From Betaproteobacteria bacterium (GTDB lineage Bacteria > Pseudomonadota > Gammaproteobacteria > Burkholderiales > Rhodocyclaceae), in assembly GCA_020047725.1 (NCBI GenBank), contig JAIFNM010000230.1:1-5094 (forward strand): a DNA stretch of 5,094 nucleotides. Reading direction: 5' to 3'. Below are positions 1-5,094 of this stretch, one piece after another (the stretch's first letter is position 1; each line of letters begins with the position of its first letter). Made by a program: the position numbers and the translations under genes. The notes beneath the pieces are model-generated. The model searched no databases. It was not told where the DNA came from and was given only the letters and a program-made list of their open reading frames with translations.

Positions 1-2
1 CT

Positions 3-77
3 GCCAATGCCCCTGAAATACAGGAAAATCTGAAAGGGTCAGAAGACTATCTTCAGCAAGGCCTGATCTGCCCGTGA
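3..77 (+). CDS. Possible 3' end of a chromosomal gene (partial, unidentified)
   Basis: A plus-strand frame is open from the left edge of the window to a TGA at 75-77, giving 24 residues that end in ...EDYLQQGLICP. The composition (E, Q, N, L) is protein-like and the other two plus frames stop early. It ends just before the minus-strand tRNA terminator, as would a chromosomal gene convergent with the tRNA. I do not recognise the peptide. A frame of 24 codons open at one end can easily arise by chance, so this is a weak call. Confidence 0.22.
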   Translation, partial: ANAPEIQENLKGSEDYLQQGLICP

Positions 78-86
78 CGAGACAGC

Positions 87-113
87 AAAAAGCCCAACCT
101 TGTGGGTTGGGCT
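87..113 (-). terminator. Rho-independent terminator of the displaced tRNA-Met gene
   Basis: A perfect 9-bp inverted repeat, AGCCCAACC (91-99) and GGTTGGGCT (105-113), encloses a 5-nt loop. Read on the minus strand, the hairpin is followed directly by a run of T (complement of A 87-91), the layout of an intrinsic terminator. On the plus strand no T run follows. It lies 15 bases beyond the CCA end of the minus-strand tRNA remnant, so it most likely ended the tRNA transcript before the element arrived. Confidence 0.75.
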
Positions 114-128
114 AAGTGCTTGAATAAA

Positions 129-173
129 TGGTGGTGATGGGCAGAATTGAACTGCCGACCTATGGGTTATGAA
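129..173 (-). other. Attachment site: 3' remnant of tRNA-Met(CAT)
   Basis: Read on the minus strand this is the 3' part of a tRNA ending in CCA (129-131). It has a discriminator A, the 3' acceptor strand CATCACC (133-139), a paired T arm with stems CTGCC/GGCAG around loop TTCAATT (140-156), a 5-nt variable loop, the 3' anticodon-stem strand CCCAT (162-166) and the anticodon loop TTCATAA (167-173), anticodon CAT. Beyond 173 the 5' anticodon strand reads GTGGA, which pairs imperfectly with CCCAT (expected ATGGG). No D arm or 5' acceptor strand follows. The gene is therefore a displaced 3' fragment. tRNA 3' ends are classic tyrosine-recombinase targets and an integrase gene follows at 340. By this model a reconstituted full tRNA-Met lies at the other, unseen end of the element. 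Confidence 0.8.
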
Positions 174-196
174 TCCACAAAATATATGGTTTATTA

Positions 197-213
197 GTGT
201 TGATTGATATTCT
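197..213 (+). repeat. Imperfect direct repeat copy 1, candidate recombinase arm site
   Basis: GTGTTGATTGATATTCT matches the copy at 281-297 in 15 of 17 positions. It lies between the tRNA attachment remnant and the integrase gene, where tyrosine recombinases and their directionality factors commonly have arm-type sites. The binding role is inferred from position only. Confidence 0.5.
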
Positions 214-268
214 ATATATGCCTTATAAGCCTTGCCAATACTAGCTTTTAGATTATTTGTCAGTTTCC

Positions 269-297
269 TTGTGTTGCTTTGTGTTGATAGATATACT
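269..297 (+). promoter_or_regulatory. Putative sigma-70 promoter of the integrase gene
   Basis: A -10-like TATACT (292-297, five of six consensus bases) lies 17 bp after TTGTGT (269-274, a -35-like box matching only its TTG). Transcription would begin near 304 and give a leader of about 35 nt to the ATG at 340. The region is AT-rich compared with the gene. The weak -35 box fits a low-level or regulated integrase promoter. Confidence 0.45.
281..297 (+). repeat. Imperfect direct repeat copy 2, overlapping the integrase promoter
   Basis: GTGTTGATAGATATACT differs from the copy at 197-213 in two positions, both T to A. A shorter GTGTTG is also present at 271-276, ten bases upstream in phase. The last six bases coincide with the proposed -10 box of the integrase promoter, so a protein bound here could repress integrase expression. 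Confidence 0.5.
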
Positions 298-339
298 CTC
301 ATTTCCCCTACACAGGCCCTACATGGAAAGGTGATGACG

Positions 340-1668
340 ATGGCAAAGGAAAACTTCACGGCTGGCCGGGTTGCTGGTTTCAAGTGCGCCATGGGCAAAA
401 CACAGTCTATATTCTGGGACGCTAAAACGCCGGGTCTGGGGTTGCGCGTAACGCCTGCCGGAGCGAAGTCCTACATCTTTGAGACGCAACTAAACAGGAA
501 AACCCTACGCGTGACCATTGGCGACGAGCGCACATGGACGATAAGCAAAGCACAGGACGAGGCTACCCGCCTGAAAGCCATGACCGACAAGGGCGACGAC
601 CCGCGCCAAGTAAAAGCCGAGAAGCAAGCTGCTGCTGAAGCCAAACGCGAGAACGCGAAGAACGCCGAAGCGCCGGCAATGGCCGCATGGAAAACCTACA
701 TCGAGACTAGGCAAGCCAAATGGAGCGCCAGTCACCGCAAAGACCATGCGACTGTGAGCAAGGCCGGGGGCGAAATCCGCACGAGGGGAAGGCGTGCCGG
801 GGAATCGGACAAGACGCAACCGGGGGCGCTGCTGCCATTGCTGGCCCTGCCACTGGCGAAGATTGATGCTGACCATGTACGGGCATGGCTGAAAGACGAA
901 GCCCTGACCCGCCCGACTCATGCCCGCCTTGCCTTTGGTTTGCTGCGCGCCTTCCTGAACTGGTGCGCCGACCGCCCGGAGTACCGCGCCCATGCCCACG
1001 CCAACGCTTGCGCCTCGCGCCTGAGCCGAGACGAACTGCCGAAGAAAGCCGCCAAGGATGATTGTTTGCAGCGCGAACAGTTGCCCCTTTGGTTTGAGCA
1101 TGTCCGCAAGTTGGCAAACCCGGTGCATTCTGCCTATCTTCAAGCGCTCTTGCTGACAGGTGCCCGCCGCGAAGAACTTGCACCGCTGAAATGGGCTGAC
1201 GTAGATTTCCAGTGGCAAAGCCTGACCATCAAGGATAAGGTGGAAGGAAGCCGCACAATCCCGCTAACCCCTTTCGTTGCCTCGCTGCTGGCCGCACTAC
1301 CGCGCCGCAATGAATGGGTGTTCTCAAGCCCCGCCGCAGCGTCTGGCAGGCTCATGGAGCCGCGCATTGGGCACAACAAGGCTTTGACCGCTGCAGGCCT
1401 TCCTGCGCTCTCCCTGCACGGTTTGCGCCGTTCCTTTGGTACGCTGGCCGAATGGGTCGAAGTGCCTGCCGGGGTAGTGGCTCAACTCATGGGACACAAG
1501 CCGAGCGCAACCGCAGAGAAGCATTACCGCCGCCGCCCGCTTGACCTGTTGCGCCAGTGGCACATAAAGATTGAAGCATGGATTCTGGAACAGGCCGGAA
1601 TCGACTTTGTACCAGAGCACACAGGTTTGCAACTGGTGGCGAATTATAGCAAAAAGGCTATACTATGA
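340..1668 (+). CDS. Site-specific tyrosine recombinase (integrase) of a tRNA-Met island
   Basis: This 442-residue enzyme most likely integrates and excises the element at the adjacent tRNA-Met site through a covalent tyrosine-DNA intermediate. The N-terminal segment (about 1-70, with FWDAKTPGLGLRVTPAGAKS) resembles the arm-binding domain of P4-type island integrases. A charged linker and a helical core-binding region follow (about 110-225). The catalytic set is complete: Arg276 in TGARREEL, Lys298 or Lys300 in the beta-hairpin IKDKVEGSRTIPL, His360 and Arg363 in LHGLRR, His386 in MGHK, and nucleophile Tyr396 in EKHYRRR. I chose ATG 340 because GGAAAGG (325-331) lies 8 nt upstream; ATG 334 is too close to it, and the longer frame from 232 would begin upstream of the proposed promoter. 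The TGA overlaps the toxin's ATG by 4 bp. It appears intact; family confidence is high and the exact start less certain. Confidence 0.93.
   Translation: MAKENFTAGRVAGFKCAMGKTQSIFWDAKTPGLGLRVTPAGAKSYIFETQLNRKTLRVTIGDERTWTISKAQDEATRLKAMTDKGDDPRQVKAEKQAAAEAKRENAKNAEAPAMAAWKTYIETRQAKWSASHRKDHATVSKAGGEIRTRGRRAGESDKTQPGALLPLLALPLAKIDADHVRAWLKDEALTRPTHARLAFGLLRAFLNWCADRPEYRAHAHANACASRLSRDELPKKAAKDDCLQREQLPLWFEHVRKLANPVHSAYLQALLLTGARREELAPLKWADVDFQWQSLTIKDKVEGSRTIPLTPFVASLLAALPRRNEWVFSSPAAASGRLMEPRIGHNKALTAAGLPALSLHGLRRSFGTLAEWVEVPAGVVAQLMGHKPSATAEKHYRRRPLDLLRQWHIKIEAWILEQAGIDFVPEHTGLQLVANYSKKAIL
1645..1662 (+). promoter_or_regulatory. Inverted repeat: candidate toxin-antitoxin operator over the toxin RBS
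   Basis: TATAGC (1645-1650) and GCTATA (1657-1662) form a perfect 6-bp inverted repeat around the 6-nt spacer AAAAAG. It lies inside the last codons of the integrase and includes AAGG (1654-1657), the toxin's Shine-Dalgarno sequence, 7 nt before its ATG. XRE-type antitoxins commonly bind short palindromes just upstream of their own operon, so autorepression is the likely role. In RNA the same repeat could form a weak hairpin masking the binding site. A -10-like TATACT (1659-1664) overlaps it, but I find no convincing -35 box. Confidence 0.5.
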
Positions 1669-1988
1669 ACGGATGGACGGTAAAGGCGCACCCGCTAGCC
1701 GAGAGCGAATTGAAAGCACTGCCCGCTGACATACGCGCCCGCTTCCTGCACATTGCCGAATTGCTTGAAACCTTCGGACCGCAGAAAGTAGGCATGCCGC
1801 ATATCAGGGCACTCGAAGGCAAGCTGTGGGAAATGCGCATGCAAGGCCGGGATGGTATTGCCCGTGCCGTGTACGCCGCTGTTCATGGACGCACGCTGTT
1901 GGTGTTGCATGCCTTCGTCAAGAAGACGCAAACCACACCGCGCACCGCCATTGAGACCGCCCGCAAACGATTGGAGAGCGCTACATGA
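1665..1988 (+). CDS. RelE-superfamily toxin, HigB / phage Gp49-like
   Basis: This 107-residue protein resembles the phage-derived Gp49-like branch of the RelE/HigB toxin family, whose characterised members are ribosome-dependent mRNA endonucleases. Family hallmarks are LEGKLWEMRM (50-59), a basic beta-sheet region (GRDGIARAVY, 61-70), LLVLHAFVKKTQTTP (78-92, the best match) and a C-terminal helix rich in Arg and Lys (ETARKRLE). The length is usual for the family. The start is ATG 1665, with AAAAAGG at a 7-nt spacing, and it overlaps the integrase stop in ATGA. The antitoxin follows with a second 4-bp overlap, toxin first, as in higBA operons. Coupling to the integrase suggests that the pair helps retain the island. 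The family assignment is firm; the mRNA-cleaving activity is inferred. Confidence 0.85.
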   Translation: MNGWTVKAHPLAESELKALPADIRARFLHIAELLETFGPQKVGMPHIRALEGKLWEMRMQGRDGIARAVYAAVHGRTLLVLHAFVKKTQTTPRTAIETARKRLESAT

Positions 1989-2269
1989 AAGAACTGAAAA
2001 CCCTCAAGGAAGAAATGCTAGCCGAGGTCGAAACCCGCGCAGCTTATGACGCGATGGCTGATGAGTTTGCCATTGTTCGTGAGCTTGTCGCCGCCCGTGC
2101 CCGTGCCGGATTGTCGCAAAGTGAAGTGGCGCAGCGCATGGGTACAACGCAAAGCGCAGTGGCACGGATGGAAAGCGGCAAGCGCCTGCCGTCCATGCGC
2201 ACCGTGGAACGCTTCGCCGAGGCCGTGGGCGGGCATCTTGTTTTTCGTATCGAGCAACACGCCGCCTGA
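1985..2269 (+). CDS. XRE-family (HigA-like) antitoxin
   Basis: This 94-residue protein should neutralise the toxin encoded just upstream and repress their operon. An N-terminal charged helix (1-30, EEMLAEVETRAAYDAMADEF) probably contacts the toxin. A Cro/C1-type helix-turn-helix follows (about 31-82): LSQSEVAQRMGTTQSAVARM holds the turn and recognition helix, with ESGKRLPSMRTVERFAEAVG as the conserved tail. A short beta-like end (HLVFRIE) closes it. The start at 1985 overlaps the toxin stop in ATGA, with GGAGAG (1973-1978) 6 nt upstream. The overlap implies translational coupling, which keeps toxin and antitoxin synthesis linked. Its probable DNA target is the inverted repeat at 1645-1662. 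Confidence 0.87.
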   Translation: MKELKTLKEEMLAEVETRAAYDAMADEFAIVRELVAARARAGLSQSEVAQRMGTTQSAVARMESGKRLPSMRTVERFAEAVGGHLVFRIEQHAA

Positions 2270-2367
2270 CCGATTACGCTGCGCCTACCTCGACGGAGGG
2301 AAAACCGGTAACCTTCATCCGGCTGGCGCGGCATCCTTTCATTGAAGCGAAGTGTCGAAGGAACACT

Positions 2368-3198
2368 ATGATATTCACCTTACCGGAACAAGATTACTTC
2401 ACAGCCAGCGAACTCGCCGCCCGCTGGAATTGTCTTGAATCAGACCTGCTGCATCTTGTCGAAACCGGCAAATTACCAGTAGCAGACAAATACGCGGCAA
2501 TTCGTGGAAAACGTCGAACAGTATTTCTTCCAAACGTGCCGGATGTCCCACCAGAATTCCAAGAGTCTCTTGCCGAGATCAAGCGATTATTTGAGTTACA
2601 CCTTGGGAAGGAACCGGAGCCTTCCGATAGCGACCTTGTAGTTTACGTCACAGTAACCACAGCGATGGATTATGACAAAGAGGCATATCTTTCGGCCTTT
2701 GAAGATGCGAAGTTTTCTCGCCCGGACTCGATGATTCTGGTTCTTCTAACTCAAGACGTCAAAGATTTCGAGATAGAACACTCTAAAATTGCCTTTAAAG
2801 ACGAGTCAATACTCACGCCCGCCGCCGAACAGTCAGAACAGGAACAGCCGACAACAGCCACAACAGTTGAGCAACAGCCAGAGCAGGCCACGCCGTCCAA
2901 GGAAGTTCGCATAAACATCACCCGGCACAAGCTCAAGACAGACTTGCTAGATGCGCCAATAGAAAAGGCTATTAAACTGGCTGGAAGTCTAAACGTGGCC
3001 ACCGTGTTCCTGCAACTAAAAGAACTTGCTATAAAAGGCGAACTACCGTTTACGGGGGAAATTGAAGGCTCGGCACTCTGCTACACAAACGACAACAACG
3101 AAACTGTTAAGGCCGATGGAAGTAGCGTAAAGCTCACAAGGGACGCACTGAGAAAGCGCCTTGATAAACGACTAAAAATGGAGAGTAATGGAGGCTAG
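2368..3198 (+). CDS. Hypothetical island protein: HTH-like N-terminus, linker, conserved C-terminus
   Basis: The function of this 276-residue protein is unknown. Three parts can be seen. Residues 9-40 (FTASELAARWNCLESDLLHL, then TGKLPV) resemble a helix-turn-helix seen at the start of many island and prophage proteins. Residues about 85-150 form a mixed alpha/beta segment without a recognised motif. Residues about 150-182 are a low-complexity linker rich in Gln, Glu, Pro and Thr. The C-terminal part (about 185-272) runs from LDAPIEKAIKLAG to LTRDALRKRLDKRL, a pattern I recall at the C-terminus of uncharacterised island proteins. No signal peptide or membrane segment is present. GAAGGA (2357-2362) lies 5 nt before the ATG. 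Ninety-eight bases separate it from the antitoxin. It is visibly more AT-rich than its neighbours (26 of 60 G+C at 2641-2700), suggesting a separate origin. Confidence 0.8.
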   Translation: MIFTLPEQDYFTASELAARWNCLESDLLHLVETGKLPVADKYAAIRGKRRTVFLPNVPDVPPEFQESLAEIKRLFELHLGKEPEPSDSDLVVYVTVTTAMDYDKEAYLSAFEDAKFSRPDSMILVLLTQDVKDFEIEHSKIAFKDESILTPAAEQSEQEQPTTATTVEQQPEQATPSKEVRINITRHKLKTDLLDAPIEKAIKLAGSLNVATVFLQLKELAIKGELPFTGEIEGSALCYTNDNNETVKADGSSVKLTRDALRKRLDKRLKMESNGG

Positions 3199-3272
3199 CG
3201 GAGGATGCCGGATGGTAAGCGCCCTGCGCAGTAGATAGAACAATCCGCATCAATAGTATTCGTTTTGCCGAA

Positions 3273-3293
3273 GCCGCTACGCCCTGTAGTGGC
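3273..3293 (+). other. Hairpin upstream of the small membrane-peptide gene
   Basis: GCCGCTAC (3273-3280) and GTAGTGGC (3286-3293) pair over 8 bp with one G-U wobble, around loop GCCCT. No T run follows on either strand, so it is not an ordinary intrinsic terminator. It ends 12 nt before the AAGGA of the next small ORF and may be leader structure or an operator. The rest of 3199-3320 holds no credible gene: a GGAGG at 3200-3204 precedes only peptides of about 8 or 9 codons. Confidence 0.35.
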
Positions 3294-3320
3294 AAGGTTC
3301 CAACCAAGGAATCAAGCAGA

Positions 3321-3446
3321 ATGGATACTACAAAACCCCCCCTGATTTATCTGTACGCGCTCGCATTTGCCGCACAGGTAGTTATTTTGGAGTACGCCCG
3401 CTCAAGTTGGCAAATGGGCGATTGGCTTTTCCTGATGTTCAAGTGA
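3321..3446 (+). CDS. Small single-pass membrane peptide (41 aa), unknown function
   Basis: ATG 3321 to TGA 3444-3446 encodes 41 residues. AAGGA (3306-3310) lies 10 nt upstream, slightly long but acceptable. After a polar start (MDTTKPP) comes one hydrophobic stretch (about 8-23, LIYLYALAFAAQVVIL), then a short charged and polar segment (EYARSSWQMGDW) and a hydrophobic end (LFLMFK). This suits a one-span inner-membrane peptide, though orientation cannot be decided. I do not recognise it. No start codon precedes ATG 3321 in frame back to the TAA at 3216. The TOPRIM/RepA frame begins directly after its TGA, in the same frame. Alternatively it is a chance ORF or the remnant of a larger gene broken by the rearrangement that truncated the next one. 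Confidence 0.45.
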   Translation: MDTTKPPLIYLYALAFAAQVVILEYARSSWQMGDWLFLMFK

Positions 3447-5094
3447 GGGCTTCCTAAATGGAAAAAGCCCGCCCCCAACGCTTGCAATCCTGCTGATACG
3501 TCGCATGAATACATCGGCAAGAAGTCGGGCACTCCCAATGGCCTGCGCGTCTATTCCGGCTCACTAACCATTGATGGAAAATCATGCGACGGAGCGCTTG
3601 TTTTGCCATGCCACACTCTGGCCGGAGAATTAGCGAGCCTGCAATTCATCTTGACCGGGACGGATGGCAAAAAGGTCTTTCTACCCGGCTGCAAACTGCC
3701 TGCTGATGGCTGTCTGATAATTGGCGGTTCAATTCGCCATGACAAGCCGATTTATATCTGCGAAGGAATCGGCCAAGCGTGGAGCGCCCACCAAGCCACT
3801 ACCGCGCCCGCTGTGGTGTGTTTCGGTGTGGGCAGGATAGCAGGTATCGCCAAGGCCCTGCGTGAGCGCCACAAAGCCGCCGCGCTGGTTCTGGTGGCTG
3901 ACGCCGGGAAGGAATCACAAGCCGCCGCCATTGCCCGAGATATTCGGGGCGCATGGGTTGAAATGCCGAAGGGAAGCCCGAACAATTACGACCTGAACGA
4001 CCATCACAAGGCGCACGGGCTAAAAGCAGTTGCCGCCCTTCTGGAGCAAATCAAGGAGCAAGCACAACGGTTCAAGCTGCTGACGCCTGCCGAACTTGCG
4101 AAGCTGCCGCCTGTGCAATGGCTGGTTCGGGGTGTGCTGCCGACCGAAGGCATCGGCGCAATTTTTGGCCCATCTGGTTCAGGAAAATCGTTTCTATCCC
4201 TCGACCTGCTGGCGACGGTGGCAGGTGGTGGCGAGTGGTTCGGTTGCCGGGTGAAGTCTGCGCCTGTGCTGTACGTTGCACTTGAGGGAGAGGCGGGAAT
4301 CTCGCAACGGATTCAGGCGTACCAAGTGAAGAACGGCGCATTGCCTGATGAGTTCCGGTTCCTGCTGCAATCGCTTGATATTCGTCTGGACAATGACCGC
4401 GCCGACCTAGTGCAAGCCATTCAAGCGGCTGGCTGGTTTGGTGGCGTGCTGTGCCTCGATACGCTAAACCGCGCCGCGCCCGGCATGGATGAGAACGACA
4501 GTAAAAGCATGGGCGAAGTAATCGGGGCTGCGAAGGCGATACAGGCCGAATTGGGCGGGCTGGTGCTGCTGGTTCATCACACCGGCAAGGATGCAAGCAA
4601 GGGCCTGCGTGGACATTCAAGCCTGCACGCTGCGCTAGATGCTGCCGTGGAAGTCTCACGCAGCGTCGACCGGCGAGCATGGAAGGTGTTCAAAGCAAAG
4701 GACGGCGAGGAAGGACAGGCCCGCCCGTTCAGCCTCGGCGTAGTTGAGATCGGAACCGACGGGGATGGCGAATCAATAACGAGTTGCGTGATTGTTCCAG
4801 AGAAAGACAAGGGGAAGGCAACTCAACGGGCCATCCTTCCAGCCGGAGGAAATCAAAAAATCATCTTTGACGCCCTGCGGGAACTTCTGGAAGAGACAGG
4901 GGCGCAACGCCCGGAAGGAGCACCAAAAGAAGTGCCCGATGGCTGTATCGCGCTTCGTATTGATGATGCCATAGCAAAGACCCGCGACCGCCTGACTGTC
5001 GATAGCGACAGAAAGACAGAACGCACACGCGAATCGATCACAGGGCTGATTAACCGAGAAAGTCTGAAATGTGCCGGAGGTTGGATATGGATAC
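3447..5094 (+). CDS. TOPRIM primase-type / RepA-like AAA ATPase, 5'-truncated, runs off the window
   Basis: The frame is open from the TGA at 3444 to the window end (549 codons; numbering below starts at 3447). It encodes a fused replication protein. Codons about 5-100 match the region before TOPRIM in phage and island primases (SHEYIGKKSGTPNGLRVYSG). The TOPRIM-like core has ICEG (Glu106) and LVLVADAGKE (Asp152), so its second acidic motif reads D-A-G instead of DxD. Next is a RepA-like AAA ATPase (AAA_25 type): Walker A GPSGSGKS (241-248), Walker B VLCLDTLNRAAPG (Asp338) and LLVHHTGKDASKGLRGHSS (His377, His378), which fits a hexameric replicative helicase. The tail, ending GGWIWI, looks winged-helix-like and near its natural end. 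There is no usable start codon: the first in-frame ATG is at 3963, inside the TOPRIM part. The N-terminal region of about 100 residues usual in relatives is missing. It may be a pseudogene. Confidence 0.85.
3448..3470 (+). other. Bulged inverted repeat at the peptide/TOPRIM junction
   Basis: GGGCTTCC (3448-3455) can pair with GGAAAAAGCCC (3460-3470), leaving three A bulged and a TAAAT loop. It starts two bases after the small peptide's stop codon. There is no T run on the plus strand. It could be a weak transcript-end structure, a footprint of the event that truncated the TOPRIM gene, or chance, since the sequence also reads as plausible family codons (PKWKKPAP). Confidence 0.25.

Noticed and set aside
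232..339. Longer integrase start at ATG 232, adding 36 residues
   Set aside because: The extension is translated AT-rich repeat and promoter sequence with no family similarity; GGAAAGG at 325-331 fits ATG 340, and the likely promoter lies inside the extension.
39..398. Minus-strand open frame of 119 codons across the attachment site
   Set aside because: It reads through the tRNA remnant, the AT-rich repeat region and the integrase start, so it is not a gene.
505..1218. Minus-strand open frame of 237 codons opposite the integrase
   Set aside because: It is antisense to an integrase with all catalytic motifs; long antisense frames are common in GC-rich genes and its protein has no recognisable domain.
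1314..1544. Plus-strand frame of 76 codons inside the integrase
   Set aside because: It is an out-of-frame shadow of the catalytic domain, which is intact in the main frame.
2270..2367. Possible terminator or promoter between the antitoxin and the 276-aa gene
   Set aside because: Only short chance palindromes (ACCGGT, GGTAACC) are present, without a T run or a spaced pair of promoter boxes.
3458..3496. ATG at 3458 as the start of the TOPRIM/RepA gene
   Set aside because: It is in the wrong frame and stops after 12 codons; a frameshift would be needed and would not restore the missing N-terminal region.
4072..4680. Minus-strand open frame of 202 codons opposite the RepA-like ATPase
   Set aside because: The plus strand here encodes Walker A, Walker B and the HHTGKD motif without a break; the minus product is low-complexity and unlike any family I know.
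4792..4974. Plus-strand frame of 60 codons near the right end
   Set aside because: It overlaps the continuous RepA-like frame in another phase and has no convincing start signal.
1..5094. CRISPR array, insertion sequence or replication-origin iterons
   Set aside because: No regularly spaced repeats, transposase or terminal inverted repeats were seen; the only notable repeat is the pair at 197-213 and 281-297.

Overview
The window looks like the integrase-proximal end of an integrative genomic island inserted into a tRNA-Met gene of a moderately GC-rich proteobacterium. Betaproteobacteria is the best guess, from the style of the tRNA and from my memory of related proteins; no database search was possible. 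The base composition is uneven, with a more AT-rich stretch around 2368-3460, as expected for mosaic accessory DNA.

Left boundary (1-339). The first 77 bases may hold the last codons of a chromosomal gene. They are followed by a hairpin terminator that works on the minus strand (87-113). Then comes the 3' part of a minus-strand tRNA-Met (129-173): CCA end, 3' acceptor strand, T arm, variable loop, 3' anticodon-stem strand and CAT anticodon loop. tRNA homology stops at the anticodon loop, so the element junction lies there. Next to it is an AT-rich segment with an imperfect 17-bp direct repeat (197-213 and 281-297) and a likely integrase promoter (269-297).

Integrase and toxin-antitoxin block (340-2269). 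An apparently intact tyrosine recombinase is followed, with 4-bp ATGA overlaps at both junctions, by a Gp49/HigB-like RelE-superfamily toxin and an XRE-type (HigA-like) antitoxin. A perfect 6+6 inverted repeat (1645-1662) in the last codons of the integrase covers the toxin's ribosome binding site and is a candidate operator.

Cargo and replication block (2368-5094). A 276-residue protein has an N-terminal helix-turn-helix-like segment, a Q/E/P/T-rich linker and a conserved-looking C-terminal domain; its function is unknown. A short non-coding stretch with one good hairpin follows, then a 41-residue single-pass membrane peptide that is easy to overlook (3321-3446). From 3447 to the window end runs a long open frame encoding a TOPRIM primase-type segment fused to a RepA-like AAA ATPase/helicase. 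This reading frame has no start codon and lacks the N-terminal part such proteins normally have, so it looks 5'-truncated. It continues past the right edge.

Together: the integrase recombines the element at tRNA-Met, the coupled toxin-antitoxin pair probably stabilises it, and the TOPRIM/RepA gene is, or was, the island's replication module. I saw no wholly new system. The most unusual points are the integrase-toxin-antitoxin overlap chain with its embedded operator, the small membrane peptide, and the start-less TOPRIM/RepA gene in the same frame as that peptide, separated from it by one TGA.
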